In this document: one piece after another, positions 20,770 through 32,870 of the stretch | Layout of the letters: every line of letters begins with the position of its first letter | Position numbering within the stretch: position 1 is the first letter of the stretch | NCBI GenBank assembly: GCA_028571685.1 | Contig: CM053140.1 | Span: 145,189,701-145,253,700 of the forward strand | Source of the DNA: Heterohyrax brucei | Lineage: Eukaryota; Chordata; Mammalia; Hyracoidea; Procaviidae | Reading direction: 5' to 3' | Length of the DNA: 64,000 nucleotides | Position numbers and translations under genes: made by a program | Notes under the pieces: generated by a model | Seen by the model: the letters and a program-made list of their open reading frames with translations, nothing else | The model's database searches: none | What the model was told of the DNA's origin: nothing

Positions 20770-21840
20770 CAATCATAACAAATTATGAGTGTAATCATAA
20801 CAAAGTATGATAACACTGTGAAGAATAAGAATTCCAGGATACTTAATTGTGCTTGTGACGAACCTGAACTTAGACCCAAACACAGTATTTTGAACAGAAA
20901 AAGGGGATGCTGGATGCTTTAAAGTCAGGAAAGGTGTGCGTCAAGATTGTATATGTTCACAATACTTAGTCAATCTGTATGCTGGGCAAATAATCAGAGA
21001 AGCTGGACTGGAGAAGAACTCCCCATCAGAATTGGAGGAAGACTCACTGGCAGCCTTTGACATGCAGATAACACAACCTTGCTCAAAGTGAAGAAGACTT
21101 CAAATACTTACTGATGATCAAAGACCACAGTCTTTGGTATGGATTACACCTCAACATAAAGAAAACAAAAATCTTTGCAAAGCTGAATCAGTAAGCGACA
21201 TCACGACAAAAAGAAAAAATTGAAGTCATCCAGGATTTTATTTTACTTGGATCCACAATTAACAGTCATGGAAACAACCATCAAGAAGCCAAAAGGTGGG
21301 TTGCATTGAGCAAATCTGCTGCAGAAGATCTCTACAATGTTAAAAAGCAAAGGAGCCACTTTGAGGACTAAGGTGCACTTGACCCAAGCCATGGCATTTT
21401 CAGTCACCTCATGTACATGGGAAAGCTGGACAATGAAAGAGGAAAACCAAAGAAGACTCGCTGCCCTTGAATTATGAAGCTGCTGAAGAATATTGAATAT
21501 ACCATGGATTACCAGAAGAACAAAGCAGTCTGTCTTAAAAGAAGTACAGACAGAATGCTCTTTAGAGGCAAACTTGGTGAGACTTTATCTTACTTGGAAA
21601 TGATAAGAGGGACCAGTCCCTGCAGAAGGGCATCATGTTTGGTAGAGCGTTAGTGAAAAAAGGAAAACATTCAACAAGATAGATTAACACAGTGGCTGCA
21701 ACAGTGGCCTCAAGCATAATGATTGTGCGAATGGTGCAGGGCTGGGCAAGTTTCGTTCAGATGTACGTAGGGTTGAGATGAGCTGGAAAGGACTCAGTGG
21801 CAGCACCACCGCAAGACTGTGTGCTATGCTGAGGACAGCC
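20770..21840 (+). mobile_element. RTE-type LINE, 3' part of ORF and tail
   Basis: The sense strand follows an RTE reverse transcriptase and C-terminus: 'ggatactgg..tttaaagtcaggaaaggtgtgcgtca', 'cttagtcaatctgtatgctgggcaaataatcagag', then the degenerate active-site region 'gacatgcagataacacaacc' (YADDTT in relatives). Later come 'ttttacttggatccacaattaacagtcatgg' (FLGSTIN-like) and 'gaaagctggacaatgaaagagg' (SW-K-like). It ends in the tail 'gggttgagatgagctggaaaggactcagtggcagcac'. Frameshifts and stops are everywhere. The 5' half is missing, as is usual for LINE copies. Confidence 0.85.
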
Positions 21841-22684
21841 CATAGCATAGTGGAGAAACAGTCACAATTTCTATCCTTCTAGAGCCTAGACCTTAGTGGG
21901 GAGATAGACACTAACCAAGTAAATCCACATGTAAACACATAGCTATGAATTCTGCCATTAGCTGTGAAGTTAAATGGGGTGCCCTTGCATAGGCTAACGG
22001 CGAGGACCAGTTTAGACTGGGGGCGAAGAAGATTTGCAGTAAACTCATATTTTTGTCTGCTCAGTCTTTGCAGACAGACATCTAAAACAGTCTGATTCGA
22101 TCTTGTTAATATTACTACCTGGTTCTGGCTTAAAAAATGTGTCAGATAATGCTCTCCAATTGTATGTTTCACTCTCAAAATTATCTCAGAATTTATGTGT
22201 GTCATTATCACATCAAATTATGATTTAGCTTTTTAAACTTTCTACTTCTCTGTCATCATTAAAATGAAAATGAAGATATGACATATTACCAGAGTCAATT
22301 AGTGATATGAAGTGAAATACATATGATCACACTACATTAGTAAATGTCTTATAAATAAAAATGCTACGTAAATCTTATTCTAAAGCTTCTTTAGAGGGAT
22401 TATCCTGTTAAACAGCCTTCTCCTCTGTCTTCTAGTAGAGAAATCGGCTTTCTCCAGAAAAGGCTGGACCAGTATGGGATTTTTAGGGCTAGACAGGTGT
22501 TTATATTCCTTTCACTTTTTATGTGACAGACACAAAGATTGCGGAGTGGGAGAAGTGATAGATAAATTGAGGTGGAATGGGAAATCATTGAAAACTTTGC
22601 AGCGACTGAGCTTCTATGACTGCATTTTGAAAACTGTAGGAGTTTTCATATTGCAAAAGAGTTCCTAAAGAATATAGTACCAGT
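21841..22684. other. Non-coding DNA, one unassigned repeat-like patch
   Basis: The start (about 21880-22000, 'gagcctagaccttagtggggagatagacactaaccaagtaaatccac') resembles a widespread mammalian repeat motif ('agtggggagacagacaataaacaag') that I cannot place. The remainder shows nothing recognisable. Confidence 0.35.
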
Positions 22685-22925
22685 AATAACAGCTTTAATT
22701 TCATATATACTTGCAATGTGCCTGACCTAGTGGTTCACAAAAAAAGTACTTCATTCAATGGTTCTGACAAACTCAGGAAGTCATTATTCTTATCCCAAAT
22801 AAGGAAATTGAGGCTCAGAAAGGGATAGTGGCTTCCTCAGTGTCACACAACTTAGCAATGGAAGAGGCAAGATTGAAATCTGTGTCTGACCGCATTGTCT
22901 ATTTGTTACATTGTACTGCCTTTCC
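22685..22925 (-). mobile_element. MIR, antisense, near full length
   Basis: 'tcattattcttatcccaaataaggaaattgaggctcagaaagggatagtggcttcctcagtgtcacacaacttagcaatgg' is the MIR antisense core. It continues through 'gaggcaagattgaaatctgtgtctgacc' to 'tacattgtactgcc'. Confidence 0.85.
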
Positions 22926-23077
22926 ACTGATGGAAAGCTGTTCGCTATTTTCCTAGGTGTTCATGGCAATGTGGATACTAATTTGCTGACTGTGAAAGTG
23001 TCACAAAGTCATAAAATGTGTAAATTGGCACGCTCAAATCAATAAACTTTGGGTGAAAAATCCACTACTAGCCTTTT

Positions 23078-23490
23078 ATTGTTATTGTTATCTTTAGGTA
23101 GCACTGAGTAGGTTCCAGAAACCCTACGTACAACAGCACAAAACAGCACTTGGGCCGTAGCGCCTTCACAACATTGCTGTGTCTGAGCCCACTATTACAG
23201 CCACTGTAACACCTACCTCTTCCTATTTTGCACTGGCCCTCGATTTGATCAATGATGTTCTGCTTCAGGGACGAGTCCCTCTAGGTAAGGTGTTCAAGGT
23301 ACATGAGACGAAGTCTTGCCATCCTTCTTCTAAGGAGTACTTTGGAGTACTTCTTCCCAGACTAATTTATTTGTTCTTCTGAAAATCCATGGTATATTTG
23401 ATATTCTTCACCAAAACTTTAATTTAAAGGTATCAATTGTTCATTGTTCTTCCATATTCATTGTCCAGCTTTCGTATACGTATGAGGCAG
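23078..23490 (-). mobile_element. RTE LINE 3' fragment, antisense
   Basis: The antisense terminus 'tttaggtagcactgagtaggttccagaaaccctacgtacaacagcac' is followed by the ORF end in antisense: 'gacgaagtcttgccatccttcttctaaggag', 'ctgaaaatccatggtatatttgatattcttc' and 'cttccatattcattgtccagctttcgtatacg'. It is a 5'-truncated copy of the same family as the one at 24.0-27.5 kb. Confidence 0.85.
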
Positions 23491-24022
23491 CTGACAATGG
23501 CTTTCACAGGCACTGTGCTTGCCATTTGTACATCCTCACACTCTGTCATGCTGTGGGGGCGGAACAGATACAGTCCCGTGAGAAGTAGTTATTGAATTCA
23601 CCTGAGACATGTGAAATTCCAAACTATTCTTAAACTTTCAGCGATGATTCTAAAACAGAGTTTTATGCTTTTCACTGATCCGTGCAGTAGTCTAAATAAA
23701 CTGAAAATTTCAGCCCTTTTCCAGTTTATTCTAACACAAGCAGTAGATGATTACCTAGAAGCAGGAATCGTTTAAAGTGAAATGTTCCAATAATCCTTAA
23801 TAAATATCATAAAATTTATCCCACTGCTGTCATGCCGATTCCAACTCATATAAGAAGAACAAGATCTGCTCCTACTTTTCTGAAGGTATAAATCCTTTGG
23901 TGGTGCTGAGGTGGGAAAACATGTTTGAAAGCTTTTATGAGTCCTTTATAAACCTGCAGCAAACCTTCACCCTCAAAAGGTTGCACATACTGAAGTATAA
24001 CAAGTTAGCCCAAACCTACTAT
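23491..24022. other. Non-coding DNA, nothing recognised
   Basis: This separates two RTE copies. I see no signature beyond weak AfroSINE-like words at 23822-23850 ('ccactgctgtcatgccgattccaactcatat'). Confidence 0.4.
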
Positions 24023-27000
24023 TGCTGGGTGCTGTTGAGTTGCTTCCAACACATAGAGACCCCATGTGCAACCAAAGGAACGCTGCCCAGTCCTCTACCA
24101 TCCTCACAACTGTCTTGTTGGGGTCTTCCTCTTTTTCACTGACCCTTTACCAAGTATCATGTCCTTCTCCAGTGACTGGTTCCTTTTGAATGTGTCCCCA
24201 ATATGTGAGATGAAATCTCACTATCGATTCTTCTAAGAAGCATTCTGGATGTCATTCTTTCAAGATTTGTTCATTTTTCTGACAGTTGGAATATTCACTA
24301 TTCTTTGCCAACACCATAACACAAAAGCATCAATTCTCTTTTCTTTATTCGTCTTTCAGCTTTCACTTGCATATAAGGCATCTGAAAATACCATGACTTG
24401 GGGCAGACTCACCTTAGTCTTCAAAATGACAGCTTAGCTTTTAAACATTTTAAAAAGGTCTTTTGAAACAGATTTGCACAATGTGATATGTCATTTGATT
24501 TCCTGACTGCTGTTTTCATGAGTGTTGATTGTGAATTCAAGTGATAGAAAATCCTTCACACCAGTCTTTTCTCCATTTTTCATGATGTTGTTTATTGGTT
24601 CAGATGTGAGGAATTTTTTTGTTTCTTTATGTTAATATGTGATTCATACTGAAGACTCTTGTCTGTAAGTACTTCCAATCTTTTGCACTTTCAGTAAACA
24701 AGGTTGTGTCAACTGCTTATCACAGGTTATTAATGAGCCTTCTTCCAATCCTCGTGCCTTGTTGGTCTTCATGTAGTCCAGCTTCTTGTGTTATTTGTTC
24801 AGCACAGTGAAAAGACAGAACCCTGATAAACACCTATCCTGATTTTAACCCACACAGTATCCCTTTGTCCTGTCTGAAGGGAGTACCTCTTGGTCTACGT
24901 ATGTACATGTTCAACATGCACAATTAAATATTTTGATATCTTCGTTCTTCCCGACATTATATATAGTTTGTTATGAGCCACAGAACAAATACCTTTGCAT
25001 AGTCAATAACACATAATAAACATGTTTCTGGCATTTTCTACTTCCAGTCAAGCAGCATCTGACTGCAAGAGCATGCTTCATTGCACTTCTTGCGAATCCA
25101 GCTTGAAGTCCTGGCAGTTCACTGTCAAAGTACTGCTGCAATCTTTTTTGGATTATATTCCATGAACATTTACTTGTATGTTATATTAATAACACAGTAC
25201 AGTAATTTCAGCATTCTGTTGCATCACCTGTCTTTGGAATGGACACAAACATGGATTTTTGCCTTTGAGTTGGCCAGATATGTCTTCCAAATTTTTTGAC
25301 ATAGAAGGTTGAGAGCTTGCAGCTTGCATCTGCCAGTTGAAACATTTTGATTTGTGTTTGCTGTGAAATGAATTGTGTCCCCCAAAAAAATGTGTGCAGC
25401 AATTTGGCTAGGGCGTGATTTGTGGCATTGTGCGATGTTCCTATGTATTGTAAATCTAGCCTGTGTGATGTTAATGAGGACAGATGGGCAGTGGTGGCGT
25501 TAGTGAGACAGAACTCTATCTATCAGATTATATTGTGCCTTGAGGCTGTCTCTTGGAATATAAAGGAAAGGGAAGCAAGCAGAGAGTTGCAGACATCATG
25601 TTTCCAAGAAAGCAGTGCTAGGAGCACAGTGTGTCCTTTGGATCTGGGATCCCTGTGCCTTAGAAACTCCCATCCCAGGAGATTATTGATACAGACCTTC
25701 CTCCAGAGCCAACAAAGAAAGACTTCACCTAGAGCTGATGCCCTGAATTTAGACTCTTAGCCTACTTTACCGTGGAGAAATAAATTTCTCACTGTTAAAG
25801 CCATCCACTTCTTGTATTTTTGTTACAGCAGCATTAGATGACTAAAACAGTATTCTGTCAATTCCTGGAGACTTGTTTTTCAACAATGCCTTCAGTGAAG
25901 CTTGGATTTCTTCTTTTGGTGCTATTGATTCTTAACCTAATGTTACCTTCTGAAATGACTGAATATTAACTGATTCTTTTTAGGTACAGTCACTCTGTGT
26001 ATTCCTTCCATCTACTTTTGATACTTTCTGTGTTGTTCAGAGTATTTTGCCCATAGAATTCTTCAATCAAGGTTTGAATTTTTTTTTTTTTTTTTTAGTT
26101 CTTTCAGCTTGAGAAATGCTAGGTGTTTGACTCCTTTTTGGTTTTCTGTGTTCAGTTCTTCGCATGTGTCATGGTAATACTTGATCTTCTTGAGCTGCCC
26201 TTTGAGATTTTCTGTTCAGTTCTATTACTTCATCGTGTCGTCCTTTTATTTTAGCTAGTCTACATTCAAGAGCAAGTTTCAGAATCTCTTCTGATACCCA
26301 TTTTGGTCTTTTCTCTCTTTCCTGTCTTTTAACGATCTTTTGCTTTCGTCGTGCCTGATGTCCTCGATGTTATCTCATAGCTTGTCTGGTCATTAGCTAT
26401 TAGTGTCCAGTGCATCAAATCTATTCTAGGGATCATCTCTAAATTCAGGTGGGATATACTCAAGGTTGTTCTTTGGCTCTTGTGGACTTGTTTTGATTTT
26501 ATTCAGCTTCAACCAGAACTTCCATAGGAGCAATTGAGGGTCTGTTCTGCAGTCAGACCCTAGCCTTCTGATGGATGACATTGAATTTCTCTGTCGTATC
26601 TTTCTACAAATGTAGTTGACTTGATTCCTATATATTCCATACAGTGAGGTTCATGTGTATAGTCACTGTTGATGTTATTGGAACAAACTACATTCCTTGT
26701 GAATAAGTCATTTGTTTGTAAAATTCTATTGTTCAGTTTCCAGCGTTATTTCTGTCACCAAGGTCATATTTTGTAAAGACTTAGCCTTCTTCTTTATGTC
26801 CGGTAACTATCAGTACATCTTTGTTGTATGTTTGACCAATTTCAGACTATAAGCCTTGGTAAAATTCTTCATTTTCTTCATTTTGGTCATTCCCAGCATA
26901 GTAGATCATTTCATTTTTCAATTTAAAATAGCCAACAGCAATCCACTTTAGCACACTAATACCTAGGATATCGATCTCTAAGCATTGTATTTCATTTTTG

Positions 27001-27465
27001 ACAACTTGTAGTTTTACAAGTTGATTTTACAAGTAGATTCACAATTTTTACATTCCACTTTTGAGTTAATAAAGGATGTTTGTAGCTTTTTCTTCTCATC
27101 TGAGTGTACCACATTAGCAAATGAAGGTCCTGAAAAGCTGACTCCAACCACATCACCATGGTTAACTCTACTTTGAGTACGCAGCCCTTCCCCAGTTGTA
27201 TTTTATGTACCTTCCAACTGGAGAGCCTCAGCTCTGGCACTATGTCAGTAATGTTCCACTGCTGTTCATAATGTTTTTCATTGGCCTCCTCTTTCAGAAG
27301 TAGACTGTCAGGTCCTTCCCAGTCTGTGCTAGTCTGGAAGCTCCCTTGAAACCTGTCTACGCTGGGTGATCCTGCTGATCCTTGAAACATTGGTGGTATA
27401 ACTTCCCACATCATAGCAACATACAAGCCATCATGATACGACACACTGACAAAAGAGCAGTGACC
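24023..27465 (-). mobile_element. RTE-type LINE, near full length, split by an LTR
   Basis: About 2.95 kb of LINE after removing the inserted LTR (25359-25849). Read on the minus strand, the apurinic endonuclease domain comes first (about 27,200-26,300) and the reverse transcriptase follows (about 25,900-24,400). The 3' terminus is at 24,023 ('gctgggtgctgttgagttgc'). RTE LINEs carry one long ORF and move by target-primed reverse transcription. The active-site region near 24,705-24,735 translates with two stops in place of the Arg-Tyr before the catalytic Asp, and many other stops are present, so it is dead. It matches what I remember of elephant RTE1 and resembles BovB. It is the likely source of the 3' tail used by the SINEs. 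Confidence 0.9.
25359..25849 (+). mobile_element. ERVL/MaLR-type solo LTR inside the RTE
   Basis: 491 bp from 'tgctgtgaaatgaattgtgtccccc' to 'gcattagatgactaaaaca'. It begins TG and ends CA and contains an aataaa polyadenylation signal near the end ('gaaataaatttctcactgttaaagccatcc'). Flanking 5-mers gtgtt and gtatt are a slightly decayed 5-bp target duplication, as in ERVL. RTE sequence stops and resumes exactly at its edges. No internal retroviral genes remain. The MLT1-like start and end support MaLR. Confidence 0.85.
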
Positions 27466-28644
27466 CCAAAATCTAGGGCCTTAAAATGATGTTTATGCCA
27501 TCATTGCTCATATTATCTCATAGTTTCTGTGATTAGAAATCTGGCCGTGTCTAACTGGGTTCTCTGATCTTCAAGCAAGAGAGATGGCAAGCAAGAAAGA
27601 AGTCACAGTCTTTCTGTAGCCTAACTGAGGAGTGAGATTCCATAACGTTTGCCTTAATTCTGTTCTTTAGGACAGAGTCACTAAATCCAGCCCACACTTG
27701 AGAGAATCGAATTATACAGGACTGGATGGTGAGGATCATTTCAGCTGCCTGCCACACAGACTAATGTTTAATAGTACTAACACATAATAATACTCATACC
27801 ATCATTATCACAAACACAAAAAATATTAACACAAAATTTATAATACAAAAAATGTTAATAACTTGCATTCTAGAGAAATTTACAGTTTTTGAAGTGGTGT
27901 AGACAAAATTTAGTATACCAAAACTTGATGACAAAGATCGGTAAATAAAATGAGTGTGTGTAAAATTCATGCACTGGAATAGGTTGAACCATTTGAATGC
28001 AACAAATGCTCATGTTCTTTGCTTAAGAATGTACAGTATAGTGAATGCATCTTAATATGACACTAGAAACTGTTGATGTTCTTGCATATACCTGTACAGT
28101 ATAATCACCACAGCTGAAAAGCCATGTCTTCTTTGCTGTAACCAACTAAGAGGATCAATTTCACCCAGTAATGGATCTAAATGCTTAGCTTACCTTAGCA
28201 TATGTTGTGATTGTATGACAGTGGCTACTAATATCAAAGAATAAAAATGTGTAAATAATAATGAACATGGTTCACAAAGTTTTTGTTGTTTTGTTTTTTA
28301 CTTCAGGAAAATATTTTCTCAGTATATTAAAATTAAAATTTTCTGTGCTTTTTTGAACGCCTAAATACCAAACGTCTGATAAATGAAAATCACCATTCAA
28401 ATTTGTCTTATTCACCTATATCTTGATGAAATCTCTTGTTTCCAACTGCCAGTGTAAGGATTACCCACACTGATAAAGGGAATTCATGGAATCTGTCTGG
28501 GACAGCAACATTTCCGGGGGGGTGTGAAAAAATAAACAAAAAATGAAACATGGAAAGGTGTGTCCTGCTGATGAATAAAACTTGCTTGTTATTAGAGTGA
28601 TGTGTGACACGAAGAAAAGAGAAAAGGCTTCTTTTCCTTAACAT
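27466..28644. other. Non-coding AT-rich DNA
   Basis: The first part may still be degenerate RTE 5' sequence. I recognise nothing else. The stretch at 27,770-28,260 is very AT-rich. Confidence 0.4.
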
Positions 28645-29700
28645 AATTGTGCTTTTTGTGAAAATATACATAGCAAAGGACAGAACATTTCAATAAATTC
28701 TACCTGTATAATTCAGTGGTACTGTATACATTCTGAAAGTTGTGTTACTGTTCTTGCTCTTTTTCTAAATTATTCTACCACCATTAACACAAAGTCACTG
28801 CTCCCTAAGATAACATAACATTTTGAGATGCTGTTGTTCATTTGACCCAATTAGATAAGTCTACATAAGGGAGCTTCATGCTCACAACAAACATACTTTA
28901 CAAACTAGGTTAAACTGTTGTTTGATTCAAAGCAGACATCTGGGAAAAGTTTTTTGGTTTGGAGTTTGAGGTTAACAGATTATTTTTCCTCTCCAGAATC
29001 TTAGACCAAAATGTTTAGCAGTGGTGTGTCTCTCACCATCCAGTTCTTTTGGCCCCATAGCACAGAAGGCAGATGTTCATAGCAGCAGCATTTTCTCCTT
29101 CAATTCCTGACACTCCTTCTTCCCCTGCTACTTCAGGTAAATAGAGATTTATTGTTGTAGCTTGGATACTTGCCTGCAAGCATTTACGACCCCAGGCACT
29201 ACCCAACTAACTAGATAGTGGATCAAAAGCATTGAGAAATGGTATTAGGCCCATTGACTGCTGTGTCAGACGAAATCCTGACCCCAAATCTCTGAATGAT
29301 AACAACAACAAAATTCCCTGAGTCATTTGGTTTTACATAAGCAGCTTCAGAGGATGATCTCTCTCTCTCTCTAAATATATATGTATTTCTATACATATAT
29401 TATACAACATTAGCACACCAACATTATTCAGATTTACGTATTAGCAGTATCAATTACATTAACAGGGGATGCAACGTTTGCCCTTAACCCAGGGCAAGTT
29501 TCCCATCACCACAAACAGAAACTCACTGCTTCCCAAATAACTGCTCCTCTTCTCTCCTTCCCTGCTGCCCCGATAACCACCAATAAACATTAGTCTCTCT
29601 CTATTTGCCTATTTTTGTCATTTTATATAATTGAGATCATTCAGTATTTGTCTAATGCTCAAAGTCTTTCAATGCCTGAGTTCTAGCTATTCTATCTATT
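28645..29700 (-). mobile_element. Older L1 3' UTR, antisense
   Basis: 'gtataattcagtggtactgtatacattc', 'ccaccattaacacaaagtcactgctccctaag', 'tgcctgcaagcatttacgaccccaggcactaccc', a (tc)n/(ta)n microsatellite at about 29361-29402, then 'agtatcaattacattaacagg', 'ccataaaccacc'-type text and 'tataattgagatcattcagtatttgtct' match the antisense 3' UTR of mammalian L1s, with parts I remember as elephant-specific. It is non-coding and 5'-truncated. Confidence 0.65.
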
Positions 29701-30505
29701 AGCACTGTAGGCTTGGGAACGCATCCTAAGCTTTCCGAAATGTTGTTGGCTGACCTGTGAAATAGGACTGACACTGTGCTAGACGTGACAAAGTGTCTCC
29801 CAGATCACCTGCTCCAGGGAACATAATTAACCCACAGCACTGCTACTGGTCCCTGAAACCCTCCGCTGTGTTTCTAACTGCCCCTGCCTCTTCAGCTGTG
29901 CTTCTAGTCAGTGACTAAGCACTGCAAAGACACAAGGCCATGCTCCTGGGACACAAGAGACTCCTTTTTTCACAAACTTTGACCTGAGTATTCCTCAGAT
30001 GCCTTGTCAAATCCTCCTCAGACTGCTTGGCAGTCTAGGATGCTACGTCCAGCCTTCTCTCCTTCTCATTCTCTAGGAGTCACATTTGCATAACAGTATG
30101 ATAGATTCTGACCTTTGCTGGCTCCCTGCTTTTTCTCTTTCATACCACTATTTCCTTAGTCATATTCTTGCACTTTTGATCTGCTCTTAGCTTCTGCTTG
30201 TCAGAGGACATGATCTAGAACATATTTTCTTCTCAAATTAATATTTGTAAGGATTAAATGATAAATCATAGCTTAGCTGTTACTGTACCCCTGTGCCTAG
30301 CCCAGTGACTAGCACAGAAAAAGAACTGAAATGAGATAAACTTGGCAGACATTCTATCTCAAAGAGTTTCCCAATAGATGTTAGTTTCTTTTTCCAAAAG
30401 CAAATACTTTGAAATGATTGATCCCAAGTTGACCTCAGCAAAATGAAATTTTTCAAGTGACAAGTAAAAATTTCATTCACTGACATTTTTATAGGAATGT
30501 ATGTC
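29701..30505. other. Non-coding DNA, possible MIR trace
   Basis: 'gtaaggattaaatgataaatcatagcttagctg' and 'tgtgcctagcccagtgactagcacag' (about 30247-30320) resemble a MIR in sense. The rest, including a C-rich patch at 29,800-30,060, is unassigned. Confidence 0.4.
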
Positions 30506-30509
30506 CTAC

Positions 30510-30682
30510 AAAGGAGCCCTGGTGTCATAGTGATAGAGAGCTATGGCTGCTAACCAAAGGTCAGCTGTTGGGATCCACCAACATTCCTTAGAAACTCTAC
30601 AGGGCAGTTCTACTCTTTCCTATAGGGTTGCTATAAGTTAAGATCGACTTGATGGCAACAGGTGTGGTTGTTTTGGTATATA
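30510..30682 (+). mobile_element. AfroSINE
   Basis: Complete: 'caaaggagccctggtgtcatagtgatagagagctatggctgctaaccaaagg', 'agggcagttctactctttcctatagggttgctataagttaagatcgacttgatggcaacagg'. It is among the less diverged copies. Confidence 0.9.
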
Positions 30683-30714
30683 CCTTACAGAGCATATTAA
30701 ACACACAATTTTTT

Positions 30715-30838
30715 ATTTGCTCCTTTTAATAACATTAGGCTTAGAAAGTAATTATCACCATTTGATGGATGAGAAAAGTCAGATAATTCATCTAAGGTAG
30801 CACAGTGCATGGCCAGCCAAGATTAGCATTTGAGTTTT
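30715..30838 (-). mobile_element. MIR, antisense
   Basis: 'taattatcaccatttgatggatgagaaaagtcagataattcatctaaggtagcacagtgcatgg' follows the antisense MIR core; 'cagccaagattagcatttgag' ends it. Confidence 0.7.
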
Positions 30839-31017
30839 TCCATTTCTTGTTCAAGACTAAGTAAACCATGATACATGCAAATATTGAAGATACGTTATGA
30901 TTACCTACATAACTTACTTTGTGTATGATTCAAAATCCTTTGTGAATACTCTCATACACTGTAAAAGCAATCACCATGAACATTTTCCAAGTAGGTGAAA
31001 TAAGAAAACTGTGTATA

Positions 31018-32295
31018 TGAGGTCTGACAAGTTTGTAAACGTGGCACTGTTAGCTTACATTGGCAGCACTGTGCTAACAATTCAGTGAGGTTTCGTAACC
31101 TTGGTATATCAGTGTCTCACTGTTGTGTTTGTGTTGGTGTGTGGTGGTATCTTGCTGAGTAGAGTTCATTATTGCTGTTACATGTTTTTGTGTACTGTTA
31201 CAAGAATGTTAGAGCTTGAATTACAGCAATGAACAAACATTAAATTTCTTGTTAAACTTGGCAAGAGTGGAAGTGAAATCAGGGACATGTTAGTCCAAAT
31301 TTATGGGGATAATGCTATGAAGAAAATGGTAGTGTACAAACGAATCAAACAGTTTCTGAGGAGAGTGAAAGTGTCACTGATGAAGAGAGGTCCAGTCAGC
31401 CAGTAACTGACAAAAACATTGCAAAAATTCATTGAATTGTTCATCAAAATCATCAGCTGACTGTGAGAAGCATAGCAGACCAAGTAAATATCAAGTGAGA
31501 AGCACTTAAGAAAATCTTAACTAAAAATCTTGGCATGAGAAAGGTGTGTACAGAAAGGGTCCCAGAGGAGCTCATAGATGAACAAAAACAAAGGAAAGTC
31601 AGAGGTTGTCAAAACCTTTGGAAGGCATAAGATGATATTTGGGCCTGTGTTGTCTCTGGTGATGAAACATGAATGTAGCAACAAGACCCTGAAATAAACA
31701 TCAAAGCGCACAGTGTAAGTCAGCCAATTCTCCACAACCAAAATAGTTCCATCAGTCCAAATTGGGAGTCAAAATGATGTTGCTAAACTTCTCTGATATC
31801 TGAGGGATTGCTCATTATGAATTTGTAGCAACTGGACAGTTAACCAAGTTCATTATTTGGAAGTGCTGAAAAGGCTGCACAAGAAAGTTAGATGAAAATG
31901 ATCTAAACTTTTCATCAACAACTCATGGCTCTTGTATCATGACAATGTACTAGCTCACACAGCATTGTCTGTGAGGGATTGTTTTAGCAGTATGCAAAAA
32001 CTGTATTGGAACAGCCTCCCTACTCACCTGATCTGGCCCCCAATGACTTCTTTCTTTACCCAAAGATAAAGGAAATGTTGAAAGGAAGATATTCAGGATG
32101 TCAAGGGTAATACCATGACAGCTCTGATAGTCATTCCGGAAAAAGATCCAAAACTGCTTCGAATGGTGGACTAGCACTGGCATTGGTGCATAGCTTCCCA
32201 AAGGGAGTACTTTGAAAGTGACCATAGAGATATTCAGCAGCGAGGTATCCAGCACTTTCTCTAGGACGAGTGCATAACTTAATTGACAGACCTCA
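31018..32295 (+). mobile_element. Full-length mariner DNA transposon, inactive
   Basis: 1,278 bp, the usual mariner length. Terminal inverted repeats start 'tgaggtctgacaag' and end 'acttaattgacagacctca', with TA dinucleotides at both outer edges (31016-31017 and 32296-32297), the mariner target site. Transposase remnants run left to right: an N-terminal helix-turn-helix region ('aatttcttgttaaacttggcaagagtgg'), a linker reading ALKKILTKNLGMRKV, and the DD34D catalytic motifs SGDET (Asp at 31661), HDNVLAHTAL (Asp at 31941) and YSPDLAPNDFF (Asp at 32045). Stops and frameshifts prevent expression. The transposase would cut and paste the element without RNA. Confidence 0.93.
31201..32110 (+). pseudogene. 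Mariner transposase, decayed
   Basis: Reading across frames recovers the order of a Tc1/mariner transposase, about 340 residues in intact relatives. A stop immediately follows the first catalytic motif (gatgaaacatga at 31661-31672). The second and third catalytic Asp codons are about 34.7 codons apart, so at least one indel lies between them. All three catalytic aspartates are still recognisable. Boundaries are approximate. Confidence 0.8.
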
Positions 32296-32846
32296 TATAA
32301 CATAGTGGAATGGGTCTCTAAAACTGTCAGAACAACACCTAATGATAGGATAATTTCTTGGCTTTCTTCTTTTCCCCATCTTTTCACTACTCAAACATTG
32401 ATTCAGAGTTTTCGGTCTAAACTATGGGTGGATGACCATTCAGAAAACACTTCTAAAATACATACAGAAATTTTGTAAGAACGATATTTTTCAGCATATG
32501 TGTCAGTGAGGTATTTCTACAAGTATCTTCTCATGTTTTGATTTGCCTTTCCTGAGCAACTCAACATTGTTCGAGTGATACTCACCTGCCTCTGCTTAGA
32601 GAGAAGACTCAGGTCTGACCCATGGCCCTGATCATGGTAGTTGTTTTAGGGAGGGCACAGACACCAAATTAAATAATGAGAGACATTCCCAGGACATGGA
32701 TCAGAGCTATCAGGTCTGAAGCCTCAAGATTCCAGTAGACAGTAGGGAAAGTGTGTCTGAAAATGAAGCTAACCATAAATGAAGCAACGTGTGAGAATCT
32801 TAAACTAGCCCCAGATTTTTAAGACATCTAGATCAATAGCCAAGCC
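32296..32846. other. Non-coding DNA, nothing recognised
   Basis: Unique-looking sequence after the mariner. No exon, element or RNA gene is recognised. Confidence 0.45.
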
Positions 32847-32870
32847 AAGTGCCGTCGAGTCGGATCCGAA
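32847..32870 (-). repeat. Short SINE/RTE 3'-terminal motif
   Basis: 'ccaagtgccgtcgagtcgg' with its surroundings matches, on the opposite strand, the 19-31 bp insertions at 38730 and 59620. I see no clear target duplication here. It sits immediately at the A-rich end of the next SINE. Confidence 0.6.

Noticed and set aside
21879..22211. 110-codon minus-strand open frame
   Set aside because: Starts inside repeat-like text, no domain or splice context. Treated as chance.
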